From assembly GCA_001780165.1 (NCBI GenBank), contig MFFQ01000028.1, forward strand, positions 3,383 through 48,967: DNA of 45,585 nt, read 5' to 3'. The position numbers and the translations under genes are program-made. Below the pieces are notes generated by a model. The model saw only the letters and a program-made list of their open reading frames with translations. It was not told the origin of the DNA and made no database searches. This document shows, piece after piece, positions 1 to 10,800 of the stretch (position 1 is its first letter; every line of letters starts with the position of its first letter). Source of the DNA: Candidatus Eisenbacteria bacterium RBG_16_71_46. GTDB taxonomy: Bacteria > Eisenbacteria > RBG-16-71-46.

Positions 1-242
1 CCGGGCAAGCCCGCGCCGGCTGCGGCGTCCGGCGCCCCCGGCACCGCCGAAGCGGCGCGCCGAGTGCGGCGCGAGCAGCCCCGCGGAGGCGCCAATGGCC
101 GAAAACGCTTGCCCGAGAGCGGCCCGGAGCTTAGTCTTAGCCGGTCAACACTCGGGTCGCCGCCTCCCCCAGCACCCCGCGCAAACCGATTCTGCGTCCC
201 GACCGTCACCTGGAACTGCCGTCGCCCCCCGCGGAGGTCCAC
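1..242. other. Upstream edge region, no supported gene
   Basis: No convincing coding sequence is visible here. Two frames are open through the stretch, one running from base 1 to the TGA at 244-246, but the translations are Pro/Ala/Arg-rich low-complexity text of the kind any frame gives at this GC content. The stretch may hold the end of a gene whose body lies outside the window. It contains a weak promoter-like pair (109-137) and the ribosome-binding site GGAGG about 5 nt before the first ATG. Confidence 0.5.
109..137 (+). promoter_or_regulatory. Possible sigma-70-type promoter for the exported-protein cluster
   Basis: TTGCCC at 109-114 is separated by 17 nt from TAGTCT at 132-137. The -35 keeps the TTG core. 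The -10 keeps the first TA and last T of the consensus. It lies about 105 nt before the ATG at 243 in a locally less GC-rich patch. Consensus rules for this lineage are unknown, so this is only a candidate. Confidence 0.25.
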
Positions 243-1226
243 ATGACACGCCCGTTCCGCATTCGCTTCGCCCTTCACCTGGCGCTCACGCTGACCATCG
301 GGCTGTGGGCGGGTGCCGCGATCGCCGACCCGATCGCGATCGTGGCCGCGGTCAAGGGCAAGGTCGAGGTGACGCCGAACGGTGCCAAGACCGCGGTGCG
401 CGCCTCCTTCGGCCTGCCGCTCGAGCGTGGCGACCGACTCGTCGTCGAGCGCGGCGGCAGCGCGACGCTGGCCTTCGGCGACGGCAACGTCGTGGAGTTG
501 GCCGAGAACAGCAGCCTCACCGTGGGCGGTCGCATGGCGAACCGCGCCCAGGCGGGACCCGGCGCGGGCCTTCCCAACGAGGTCTTCACCCAGGTTTCGA
601 AGTTCGTCACCGGCGGGTCCCGCCAGGCGGGACTGGTGGCCATGGCGCCGCTGCGCTCGAGTCTATCGGCCGCCGAGGGCATGCCGCTCATCGTCGGGCC
701 GCGTTCGAGCGAGGTCATGTCGGGCCGGCCGGCGTTCACATGGCGCCAGGTGAAGGGGGCCATGCGCTACAAGGTCGTGGTCTCGGGCGACGAGGGAGAG
801 CTCTGGCGCCGCGAGGTCTCCGGCACCTCGCTCGACTATCCGGCCGACGCCGCGCCGCTCGCCGCCGACGCCGATGTCCTCTGGGAGGTCCAGGCCTGGT
901 CGGACGGCGGGCAGATCCGCAAGGAAAGCAGCTCCTTCCACGTGCTGGCCGCGGATCAAGCCGAGGCCGTCCGCACCCACCTCGACCGCATCCGCGCGGC
1001 CGCCGGCGGCGACAGCAGCCCGGCGTCCCACTACCTCGCGGGGTCCTATCTCGCCAGCCGCGGCATCTACGACGACGCCGGGCGCCAGTTCGAGGCGCTC
1101 AGCAAGATCGATCCGGATTCTCCCGCACCGCACGAAGCGTTGGGGAACGTGTATCGCGCGGTGGGCCTGATGGACTTGGCCGCCGCCGAATTCGAGAAGG
1201 CCCTCACGCTCACGCGCGAACAGTAA
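243..1226 (+). CDS. Exported FecR-domain protein with C-terminal TPR
   Basis: The 327-residue protein starts with a signal peptide (hydrophobic core about residues 9-26, likely cut after Ala-Ile-Ala at 28). A FecR-like domain follows at about 33-97, with a VKGKVEV strand, a G-D-R turn and an A-FGDGN-V-EL-E-S segment. In other proteins this fold is a small beta-sandwich in the periplasm. Residues about 140-240 look like a beta-rich Ig/fibronectin-type region. Residues about 259-325 form two TPR-like helical pairs (LAGSYLASRGIYDDAGRQFE, then EALGNVYRAVGLMDLAAAEF). The ATG follows a GGAGG site. It is 85 nt ahead of the next secreted-protein gene. Its role is probably structural or scaffolding at the envelope; iron signalling is not supported, since no sigma factor or TonB receptor is nearby. 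Confidence 0.75.
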   Translation: MTRPFRIRFALHLALTLTIGLWAGAAIADPIAIVAAVKGKVEVTPNGAKTAVRASFGLPLERGDRLVVERGGSATLAFGDGNVVELAENSSLTVGGRMANRAQAGPGAGLPNEVFTQVSKFVTGGSRQAGLVAMAPLRSSLSAAEGMPLIVGPRSSEVMSGRPAFTWRQVKGAMRYKVVVSGDEGELWRREVSGTSLDYPADAAPLAADADVLWEVQAWSDGGQIRKESSSFHVLAADQAEAVRTHLDRIRAAAGGDSSPASHYLAGSYLASRGIYDDAGRQFEALSKIDPDSPAPHEALGNVYRAVGLMDLAAAEFEKALTLTREQ

Positions 1227-1311
1227 CCAGCGTCTCCGCGCACCTCCGGGCTCCGGTTTCCCCCGCCTCGCCCGGCGCCGCGATTCCTACATCTCGCTCA
1301 GGAGTGCTCCC

Positions 1312-1881
1312 ATGACCGCTCGATTCCCCTTTGTTCTGTTCGCGGCGCTGCTCGCCGTGGCCGCCCCCCCTCCAGCGTCCGCCACGCAGGTCATGCGCCT
1401 CGACACCGAGGCCCTGACCGGCGGATCGAACGACATCGTCGTCGGGCGCGTGGAGGGCACCCGCTCCTATTGGAATCCGGCTCGGACCAAGATCCTCACC
1501 GATGTCACCGTCGCCGTGGACCAGACCGTCAAGGGCTCGGGCGCTCCCCGGCTCGTGCTCACCCAGCTCGGCGGCGAGGTGGACGGGGTGCGCACCACCG
1601 TGGAGGGCGGGCCGCTGTTCGCCCCGGGCGAGGAGGTGCTGCTGTTCGTGTGGCGTGACGCCCGCGGTCGCGCCCAGGTCAACGGACTCTCGCAGGGCAA
1701 GTTCGAGATCGCGCGCGATCCCGCGACCGGCGCGCGCACGGTGCAGCGCTCGCTGCCCGGGCTCGTGGTGCGCGACGCGCGCACGCTGAGCGCCGTGCCC
1801 CAGGGCGAGCCCGCCCCACGCATCACCCTCGAGGCGATGCTGGGAGAGATCCAAAACGCGTTGCAGGAGGGCGGCCGCTGA
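1312..1881 (+). CDS. Small secreted protein, function unknown
   Basis: The 189-residue product begins with a clear signal peptide, with a hydrophobic core at about 6-18 and likely cleavage after Ala-Ser-Ala near residue 24. The mature part is beta-rich and contains phrases such as NDIVVGRVEGTRSYW, VAVDQTVKGSG and GEEVLLFVWRD. These suggest a compact extracellular domain whose middle part reads like a soluble beta-barrel. There are no cysteines and no recognisable catalytic motif. The start is supported by AGGAG 7 nt upstream. It lies 85 nt after the FecR-domain gene and 16 nt before the giant exported protein, so the three are probably co-transcribed. A helper or partner role for the giant protein is inferred from position only. 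Confidence 0.65.
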   Translation: MTARFPFVLFAALLAVAAPPPASATQVMRLDTEALTGGSNDIVVGRVEGTRSYWNPARTKILTDVTVAVDQTVKGSGAPRLVLTQLGGEVDGVRTTVEGGPLFAPGEEVLLFVWRDARGRAQVNGLSQGKFEIARDPATGARTVQRSLPGLVVRDARTLSAVPQGEPAPRITLEAMLGEIQNALQEGGR

Positions 1882-1897
1882 CGCGGCCGAGACCACC

Positions 1898-4800
1898 ATG
1901 GCCCCTCGCCCCCTCCGCTTCGCCCGTCTCGCCGCCTTCGCGGCGCTGATGCTCACCTACCCGATTGCCGCCGCCGTGGCCGGTTCGCCGCGCGTTCCCG
2001 CTCACGACGACGTCGTACCGGTACGCGGGCACCGAGTCGCGCCCCCGGCCCCCACCGCCGCGCGCTCCGCCGGCGCGCTGCCCACGGCCACGCTGGGCAG
2101 CCGCCGCGCCGAGACCATGGCCGGTTCGTTCGTCACGGCGAACGACAGCTTCCTCGTCGCCTCGTTCGGCTTCCAAAACCCCGACAGCAGCTGCCAGACC
2201 CGCGGCTGGACCGGCACCGATCTCACGGGCCAGGTCTTCGCCCACGTCACGTCGAGCTACGTCGTCAATCAGTCGCTGCTGGGGGGGCTCCAGGCCACGG
2301 CCGGGATCACCTATCCCGCGCCGCTCGACAGCACGCCGCTCGATCTGCCCCGGTCGCTTGCGATCGATGCAGCGGGACGCCTGGTATTCTTCCAGTACGA
2401 TTCGAATTCTGGCACCAACCGCCTGTTCCGAGTCGACCCGACCCTCGATTTTGCGGCCAAGACCGACTTCGCGACGGGGAACTTCCCCTACTCAGTTGCG
2501 ATCGGAGACGTGAGCGGCGACGGCGAGCCTGACCTGGCGGTGGCGAACCTCAACTCCGACGCGGTCTCGGTGCTGCTCGGCAACGGCGCCGGCGGGTTCG
2601 GGGCCAAGACCGACTTCGCCACCGGGGCCGGCCCCCGCTCGGTGGCAATCGGGGACTTGAACGGCGACGGCGGCCCCGACCTGGCGGTGGCGAACTTTGT
2701 CTCCTACACGGTTTCGGTGCTGCTCGGCAACGGCGCCGGCGGGTTCGGGGCCAAGACCGACTTCGCCACCGGGACCACGCCCCACTCGGTGGCGATCGGG
2801 GACGTGAACGGCGACGGCAAGCCCGACCTGGCAGTGGCGAACTACCAACCCAGCACGGTCTCGGTGCTGCTCGGCAACGGCGCCGGCGGGTTCGCGGCGA
2901 AGACCGACTTCGCCACCGGGACCGGCCCCCTCTCGCTGGCGATCGGGGACGTGAACGGCGACGGTAGGCCCGACCTGGCGGTGGCGAACCGCGACGCCAA
3001 CACGGTCTCGGTGCTGCTGGGCGATGGTGCCGGTGGGTTCGGGCCGAAGACTGACTTCGCCACCGGGAGCACGCCCCCATCGGTGGCGATCCGGGACGTG
3101 AACGGCGACGGCAGGCCCGACCTGGCGGTGGCGAACAGTATTTCCAACACGGTCTCGGTGCTGCTCGGCAACGGCGCCGGCGGGTTCGGGGCCAAGACCG
3201 ACTTCGCCACCGGGGTCCAGCCCCGATCGGTGGCGATCGGGGACGTGAACGGCGACGGCAAGCCCGACCTGGCCGTGGCCAACTACGGCTCCTCCACGGT
3301 CTCGGTGCTGCTCGGCAACGGCGCCGGCGGGTTCGGGGCCAAGACCGACTTCGCCACCGGGAGCGGCCCCTCCTCGGTCGCGCTCGGGGACGTGAACGGC
3401 GACGGCAGGCCCGACCTGGCGGTGGCGAACTCCGACTCCAACACGGTCTCGGTGCTCCTCAACACCACCGGCATGGGCCTGTTCCGCCCGGCGCCGACTT
3501 CCGCCCCGGACGCCGAGTTCGTCCCGGCCCGCTCGGGGGCGGTACGCGACCCGCTCACCGGCGGCATCCTCACCTACGACATCGGCGGTACCAACTCCGG
3601 GCGCATCTTCCTGTTCCCGGACAGCGGCAGCGCCGTGCTGCTCGCGGGCAACAACAGCGGCAGTGGCTCTCCGAATGACACCCTCGCCCTCTCCGCCCAA
3701 CTCGGGACCGGATCCGGGATCGCGGTGGACGGCGCGGGCAACGTCTACTTCCCGGAGACCGCGACCCACCGCGTGCGCATGCTGCGGCGCAACGACGGGC
3801 GGATCGTCACGATCGCGGGGAACGGCACCGAGGGTTACTCTGGCGACGGCGGCCAGGCGCTCGCGGCGCAACTCACCTGGCCGTTCGCGGTCGGTCTCGA
3901 CACGGCGAACGGTCTGCTCTACATCGTGGACCAGTACAACACCGTCGTGCGCCGCGTGGATCTCCCGACCGGGATCATCACCACCCTGATTCCCGCCGAT
4001 CCGGCCGGCGCGTTCATCCCGACCGCGATCGCGGTCTCCGGGTCGACGCTCTACATCACCGGCTCCAACTTCGTCTACCGGTACTCCGGCGGCGTGCTCA
4101 CGCCGATCGCGGGCGGCGGCCGGTACGCCACCCCCTCGGTCCCGCTGCGCGGACTCGAGCAGGACCTCATGGACCCGCGGGCCCCGCTCCCGGACGGAGC
4201 GGGAGGCCTCTACTTCCTCGAGCCGAACCTGCGTCTCATCTTCCACCTGCTGGCCAATGGCGACCTCGTGCGCGTCGCCGGCGTGCCGATCCCGCTCGAC
4301 ATGGGCGCCCGCGCGTTGCGCGTCGGTTCCGACATGAACACCGCGCCCGCGGTGGTGGGCAGCTGGCTGCAGCCCTCGGGCTACGGCAACGGCTGGAGCC
4401 AGCGCCTCACCTCGCCGACCATCTCCTCGGCGTCCGTGGCCAACGCGGTGCTCGGCTTCGACGCGATGGTGGATCTCGAGAGCCAGCAGACCTCGTTCGA
4501 CTTCCTCGACGACGCGACCGAGCCGGAATTCGTGGGCGTGCAGGCGCTGCGCGCCGACGGCACCTGGGGCTTCCTCGTGGCGCGCACCTTCGAGCGCGCG
4601 TACGGGTTCGCCGTGACTCGGAACATTCCGTTCGAGGGGACCGCCCTCGGCCGCTTCGAGGTCCACCTCGGCGCGGACGGCAACGAGTCGTTCCCCTACG
4701 CCGCGAGCACGCGGCTGCGCATCGTCGTGCAGACCAGCGTGGCCACCTCCAACGAGGACGGTCTCGTGCGGCCCGGGATCGCCGCCGCGATCCTCGACAA

Positions 4801-7800
4801 CCTGACGCTCAAGAACGGCGCCAGCGACCTCCTTCCCCCGGTCGACTTCGAGGACGGCGGCACCGGCGGCTGGAGCCTCTCCGCGCTCAACGGCGCCTTC
4901 ACCGGCAACTTCCCCTACACGCGCGACGTGCCCGCGCCGGCGACCCAGGTCGCGCTGCGCAGCGCGTTCGACTTCAACGATCCATCCTGCGCCTGGACCT
5001 TCGCCTCGGCCGGGGACAGCCTCCCCAGTGGCGTCTACGCCAACCTGACGTCACCGTGGATCGCCACCGCCGCGCCCGACAGCGGCCTGCTCATCGCGTT
5101 CTCGGGGAAGCTCAACACCATCGACCAGAAGCGCTACCTGGACGTCCGGGTGCTGGGCAAGAACGCCGGCGACGATCGACCGCGCGCGGCCGCGAGGCTG
5201 TCTGCCGTGCTCAACAGCGGAACCAGCGGCGGGGACCTCGCCTCGCCCTTCGTGGACCAGCGCGTGCTGCGCTACCCACAGGACTTCGCGGGCGGCACAC
5301 CCGGTTACGACTCGTTGCAGGTGGTGTTCCTCGTCGAGGATCGCGGGGACGAGCTGATCGTCGCCGCGCCCCCCTCGGGCGCGACGGGCGCGACGGTCGT
5401 GGACCGCGGCCGGCCCGGCGCATCCGCGTTAGGCGCGCTCGACGGGCGCCCCCGCACCCGGCTGCCGTACCTCGACGACATCCGTTTCTACCAGATCGGG
5501 GTGGACTCGGACTTCGACGGCGTCGCGAACAACGCCGACGCCTGCCCGACGACGTGCGCCGCGGGCCAGGACGCCGACGGCGACGGCTGCGTGGACCCGC
5601 ACGCGACGCTGCGCCACGTGGAATCATGGAACGCCTCGAGCCTGCCGCTGCACTACCGTATTTCGCAAAACGGGATTCCGAGGATCACCGACGGCAGCGA
5701 CAAGATCGCGATCCAGTTCGGCTTCAGTACCTGGACCACCGTCCCCGGCGCCGCGCTCGGCGTGGTCCGCGACACCGACACCGCACAGAAGGACGCCTCG
5801 GCGCTGGACGGGATCAACCTCGTCACCGCCGAGGACCCGGACTTCCCGCTGCCTCCCAACGTGCTGGGGGTGACGCTCACGACCTCGCTCACCCGCCGCG
5901 GCGCCTTCGGCGATCGCATCGCGCTGCCGGGCGAGATCTTCGACGCCGACATGATCCTCAACCCGCTGGTCTCTTTCGCGACCCCGGGCAACGCCGGCAC
6001 CTTCGACCTCGCGAGCGTCATCACCCACGAGGCCGGGCACTTCTACGGGCTCAGCCACAGCGGCGTGCTCAAGTCCACGATGTTCTTCGTGCTGCAGTCG
6101 AGCTTCCTCGCCGCGAGCCTCGAGAACGACGACCGCGCGGCGATCGCGGCCGCTTATCCGGGGCCGCTGCTCGACACCAACTTCGGCGCGATCAAGGGCA
6201 GCGTGACCCGCGGGGGCACCGGCGCTCCGTTGCCGGGCGCGCTCGTCACCGCGGTGCAGCTCGGCGGCGGCGGCGCGCCGGTCGACTCGGTGTCCTCGGA
6301 CTACACCGCCGAAGACGGCTCCTACGCGCTCTACCGGCTGCCGGCGGGCAACTACGCGGTGCGCATCACCCCGCTCGACGGCGCGGTGGGCGGCTACCCG
6401 CTCACGCCCAAGTACATCAGCACCCGGGTGCTCGCCATCGCCCAGACCAATTTCCCGGCCGAGTGGTGGAGCACGCCCGAGAGCGACCGCGACGATCCGA
6501 ACCTGCGGGCCACGATTCCGGTCACGGTCGGCTCGATCGCCACCGGGTTCAACGTCGTCACCAACGTGGACACCATCCCACCCACCGTCGTGCGGGCCGC
6601 TCCCCCGGCGGACAGCAGCGGCATCCGCATCGACACCGCGGTGCTGGTCGAGTTCAGCGAGCCGGTGAACCAGGACTCCCTGGGATCCGCCTTCCGGTTC
6701 CGGATCAACGGCCAGACCGGCAGCCTGCTCGGCAAGGCCCTGCTGCTCGCCGGAAACCGCACGTTCCTGTTCATTCCGACCGACCCGCTCGTGCCGGGCA
6801 CGGAGTACGAGATCGCGGTGACCACGCGGCTCACCGACCGCGACGGGCTGCACCTGGCGCAGCCGTTCAGCTCGACGTTCACCACCCAGGCGCCCCAGGC
6901 GCTCGCGATCACCAACGTGCTCCCGCGCTCCGCGCCCAGCGGCGGCTACATCACCATCCTCGGGGCGGGTTTCGATCCGGCGCCCGGGGCCACCAGCGTG
7001 GAGTTCGCCGGCGCCGACCCCGTATCGCCCGTCAGCGTCACGCCGACCTCGCTCGTCGTCCGCGTGCCGGGAGCGGCCGTGACCGGCGACCTCCGCGTCA
7101 TCGTGGTCGAGAGCCCCAGCACGCCCTTCGGCTTCACCGTGCTCAACCTGCAGTCGCAGGCCGCGCCGGCAGCCAACGGCGCGCCGATCCCGCTCGGCTT
7201 CCAGCCGAGCGACGTGGCACTCGCGCCCGACGGCCTCACGGCCTACGCCGTGGGCGCCGGCGGACTCGCCACCATCAGCCTCGCGCCGGGACCTGGCTTC
7301 CGCACGCCGGTCGCCCGCGGGTTGCCGAACGCGCGGCGAGTGGCGCTCACCCTCGACGGCCTGCGCGCCTTCGTCACCCGGCCGTCGCTCGGCCAGCTGG
7401 TCGAGGTGAACGCCGATCCGGGGAGCCCCGACCTCGGCCAGCCGCTCGGCTTCGTCAGCATCCCGGGCAGCCCGGACGCCGTGGCGCTCTCGCTCAGCGG
7501 CCGGCGCGCCTACGTCACCGACCAGGCGCGGCCCGTGGTCTACGTCGTGGACACCGATCCCGCGAGCGTCACCTACCGCACGGTGCGCGACACCATCCCG
7601 GTCTCGGGCGGAACGCCCACCGGCGGCCTGGCGGTGAACCCCGCCGACGAGAGCCTGTACCTGACCACCTCCGCCCAGGGCGTGCTGATCGAGCCCGACG
7701 GCTCGGTCGTGGCGTACGCGCCGGAGCCGACCTCCGGCGGCGCGGCCGTGACCCCCTTCGGCGACGAGGCCCTGTTCGCCACCAACGGCGTCAACCTGCG

Positions 7801-10800
7801 CTTCCTGGTGCAGGGGGAGGGTTTCTATTCGGGCGACATCGCCCTCGGCGGCGCGGTCCGCGACGTCGTGGTGTCGCCGGGCGGCCGCTCCGCGCTCGCC
7901 GTCAATTCCGGCCTCGGCCTGGTGCAGGTCGTGAACCTCGAGGGTGGTGACCCCGGCTACCACACCCAGGTCTCCGAGGTCGCGACCGGCTCGAATCCCC
8001 GCGCGCTCGACGTGAGCGGGGACGGCACCGCCCTCGCGGTGGCCAACTTCGGCGACGGCTCGATCTCGCTCTACACGCTGGGCGCCGCCGCAACGCTCAC
8101 CCGCGTCGCCCCCGCCTTCGCGAGCCCGGGCGACCTCGTCACCGTGCAGCAGACCGGCAGCGACATCTTCACCGCGGGCACCCAGATCGACCTGGGCGGC
8201 ACGCTGGTCCCGGCGACCCTCACCAACGGTTTCTCGGCCGCCTTCCGCATGCCCGCGTCGATGCAGAAGGCCACCTCGGCGGCGATGCAATTCGGTTCCG
8301 AGCGCACGCTCAGCCTGCCGTTCACGGTGGTGGATCCGATCGCCAGCTTCGCCGTCAAGTCCATGAACCGTTCGGTGGGACCGCCGATCGGCTCGGGGCC
8401 GTGCGCCCCGGATACGGTCGCCGGCGCCTTCCGCGAGCTGCGTCGCTCGCCGGACGGGCGGGTCGTCGCCGCGCTGCGCGGCGTCAGCAACTGCGAGAAC
8501 GACGTCGTGGACCTGTGGGAGGCTTCCGCCACCGGCGCCGCGGAGTTCGGGAAGTACCTGGGCCGGATCTCGGGCTTCGGCATCGATGAGATCCGAGCCA
8601 TCGGCTTCACGCCCGACAGCCGGCGCCTGTGGCTCGGCGTCGGGCCCACGCTCTACGAGGGCAGCAGCCCGATCTACGACGTCGAGCCGGGGAGCCCGAC
8701 GTTCGCCGAGCAGGACGGCTGGGTGTCGCTACTCGGCGATCCGAGCGCGATCCTGCCGGACCCGCTCGGGCGCTACATGTTCGTCGGATACGGGGGCGGC
8801 GAGGTGCGACGCTTCCCGCTCGACGAAGGCTCGCCCGTAGTCCTCGAGACCGGCGCGCAGGTCTTCTCGCTCGCCGCCTCGCCGGACGGACATTATCTGG
8901 TGGTGGGACGCGCCGGGCATGTCTCCTTCCGCGATCTCGTCACCGGCACCACGCCGGTGACGGGCCCGACGTATCCGATCTCGTTCCGGCACGTCGCGGT
9001 GAGCGGCAACGGCGGCTTCGCCGCCGGCATCGGCACGGGCTCGCAGATCGGGATCTGGAACCTCGACCCGGCGGCCGGCCCGGTGGGGACCCAGCGCTAC
9101 TTCGGAACGCCGGGCGCGCGTCCCGCGCAGCCCGACGCCATCGTTCCCGCCCCCGACGGCTCCAGCTTCGTCGTGGGCGCCGCCGACTGCGACTCGCTCA
9201 CCCGCGTCAATCCGACCACGGTGACTCCGGTGCTGAGCTACTCGCCGATCGGCCGGCGATCCCACGCGCTCGCGCGCTCGCCGGACGGCCGCGTGCTGTG
9301 GGTGGCGCGCAATCACCCGAGCGAGCTCGACAGCGACGTTCGGCTGTTCACGCTGAGCGAGGCGACGGCCATGTCGCTGGTCTCGGGCGGCGGCCAGTCC
9401 GCGCTCGCCAATCAGCCGCTGGCGCAGCCGGTCCGGGTGAGGCTCACCGGTCCGGACGGACGCCCGCAGCAAGGGGTGGTCGTGCGCTTCCAGCTGCCGG
9501 GCCTCGCCGCCGGATACCTCGACGGCGATCCCGGCCGCTTCGATCTGCGCCGCTTCACGGACGCCAATGGCGAGGCCCAGGTGAGCTGGACCATGCCGTC
9601 CGGGTTCGGCGCCCAGGCCCTCACCATCGGGGCCGAGGGGATCGCGGGGCAGACGATCGCGCTCGCGGCGCAATCCCTGGAGAGCGACGCCACCGCGGCT
9701 CCCTCGCTCATCGCCACGGGCCCGGCCAGCGGCGCCACCGGCGTCAATTCCGGCACGCCGGTGTTCGCCCAGTTCAGCCAGAAGATGGACTCGGTGAGCA
9801 CGATCGACCACTTCACCCTCTCCGCCGGCGGCAGTCCGGTGGCCGGCCGCTTCCGCTTCGAGGACCAGGGGCGGTTCGTGGTGTTCCAGCCGGCCCAGCC
9901 GCTGCCCTACGGCGCGAACTGCCTCCTCTCGATCACCGCGGGTGCCTTGGACCGCGAGGGGCAGATGCTCGCCGCCCCCACGACCGTGGGCTTCGCGGTC
10001 CAGCTTCCCCCGCCGGTCACGATCTCCTCGTTGAGCCCGCCCGCGGCGCCCCGCGGCGCGAGCGTCGTCATCACCGGCACCGGGTTCAGCGCCGCGCCCT
10101 CCCAGAACGCCGTGAGCGTGAACGGCGCGCCGGCGCCGGTGGTGGCGGCGACGCTGACCACGCTGGCCTTCGCGGTGCCCGACGCCGCCACCAGCGGACC
10201 GGTCACCGTCCAGGTGGGCGGGACCACCAGCAGCCCCCTGCCCTTCCAGGTCCTCGCCCCCGCGCCCTCCCCGGGCGGGCCGATCGACTCGCTGACCGCG
10301 AGCCCGGGGATCCGCGACGTGGCGATCACCCCGGACCAACAGCGCGCGTACGTCACCAATCCCGCCACCAACAGCGTCACGGCGATCGACATCGCCTCGC
10401 TCGCGACGCTCGCCAGCATCACCGTCGGCCTCCAGCCGCAGTCCATCGCGATCCTGCCCGACGGCTCGCGCGCGTTCGTGGCGAACAGCGGCAGCAACGA
10501 CGTCAGCGTCATCAACACCGACCCCGGCGCGGGTCCCGCCTACAACACCGTCGTCAAGACCATCCCGGTCGGTCCGATGCCGCTGGCGGTGGAGGTTTCG
10601 GCCTTCGACGGCCGGGTGATCGTGGTGAACGCCGGCAGCCCGGGAACCCTGAGCCTGATCGACGCGCAGCCCGCCAACGGCACCGCCGACTTCGTGGTGA
10701 CGACGGTCAACATCGGCTCGGGTGGCACGGACGTGGCCATCTCGCCGGACGGCACCAGCGCCTACGTCGCGACCCCCGCCGGGGTGGTCGTCGTGGACCT

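Noticed and set aside
1-242. C-terminal end of an upstream gene in frame 1 (stop at 244-246)
   Set aside because: The only support is absence of stops; the peptide is low-complexity and would run into the next gene's start, so it cannot be called.
95-1315. A 406-codon plus-strand frame overlapping the FecR-domain gene
   Set aside because: It is out of frame with a gene that has a signal peptide, a FecR domain and TPRs; its own translation is Arg/Pro/Gly-rich and domain-free.
2459-3463. Possible CRISPR-like or satellite array
   Set aside because: Units are 147 bp, in frame and protein-coding (FG-GAP/VCBS); there are no short repeats with unique spacers.
2492-4666. A 724-codon open frame on the minus strand opposite the repeat region
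   Set aside because: It repeats with the 147-bp units and reads as Arg/His/Gly/Val filler with no domain; it is the antisense shadow of the giant gene.
5624-8290. Long minus-strand open frames (also 8729-11464) opposite the giant gene
   Set aside because: The high GC content removes stop codons from antisense frames; the translations are low-complexity and lack ribosome sites.
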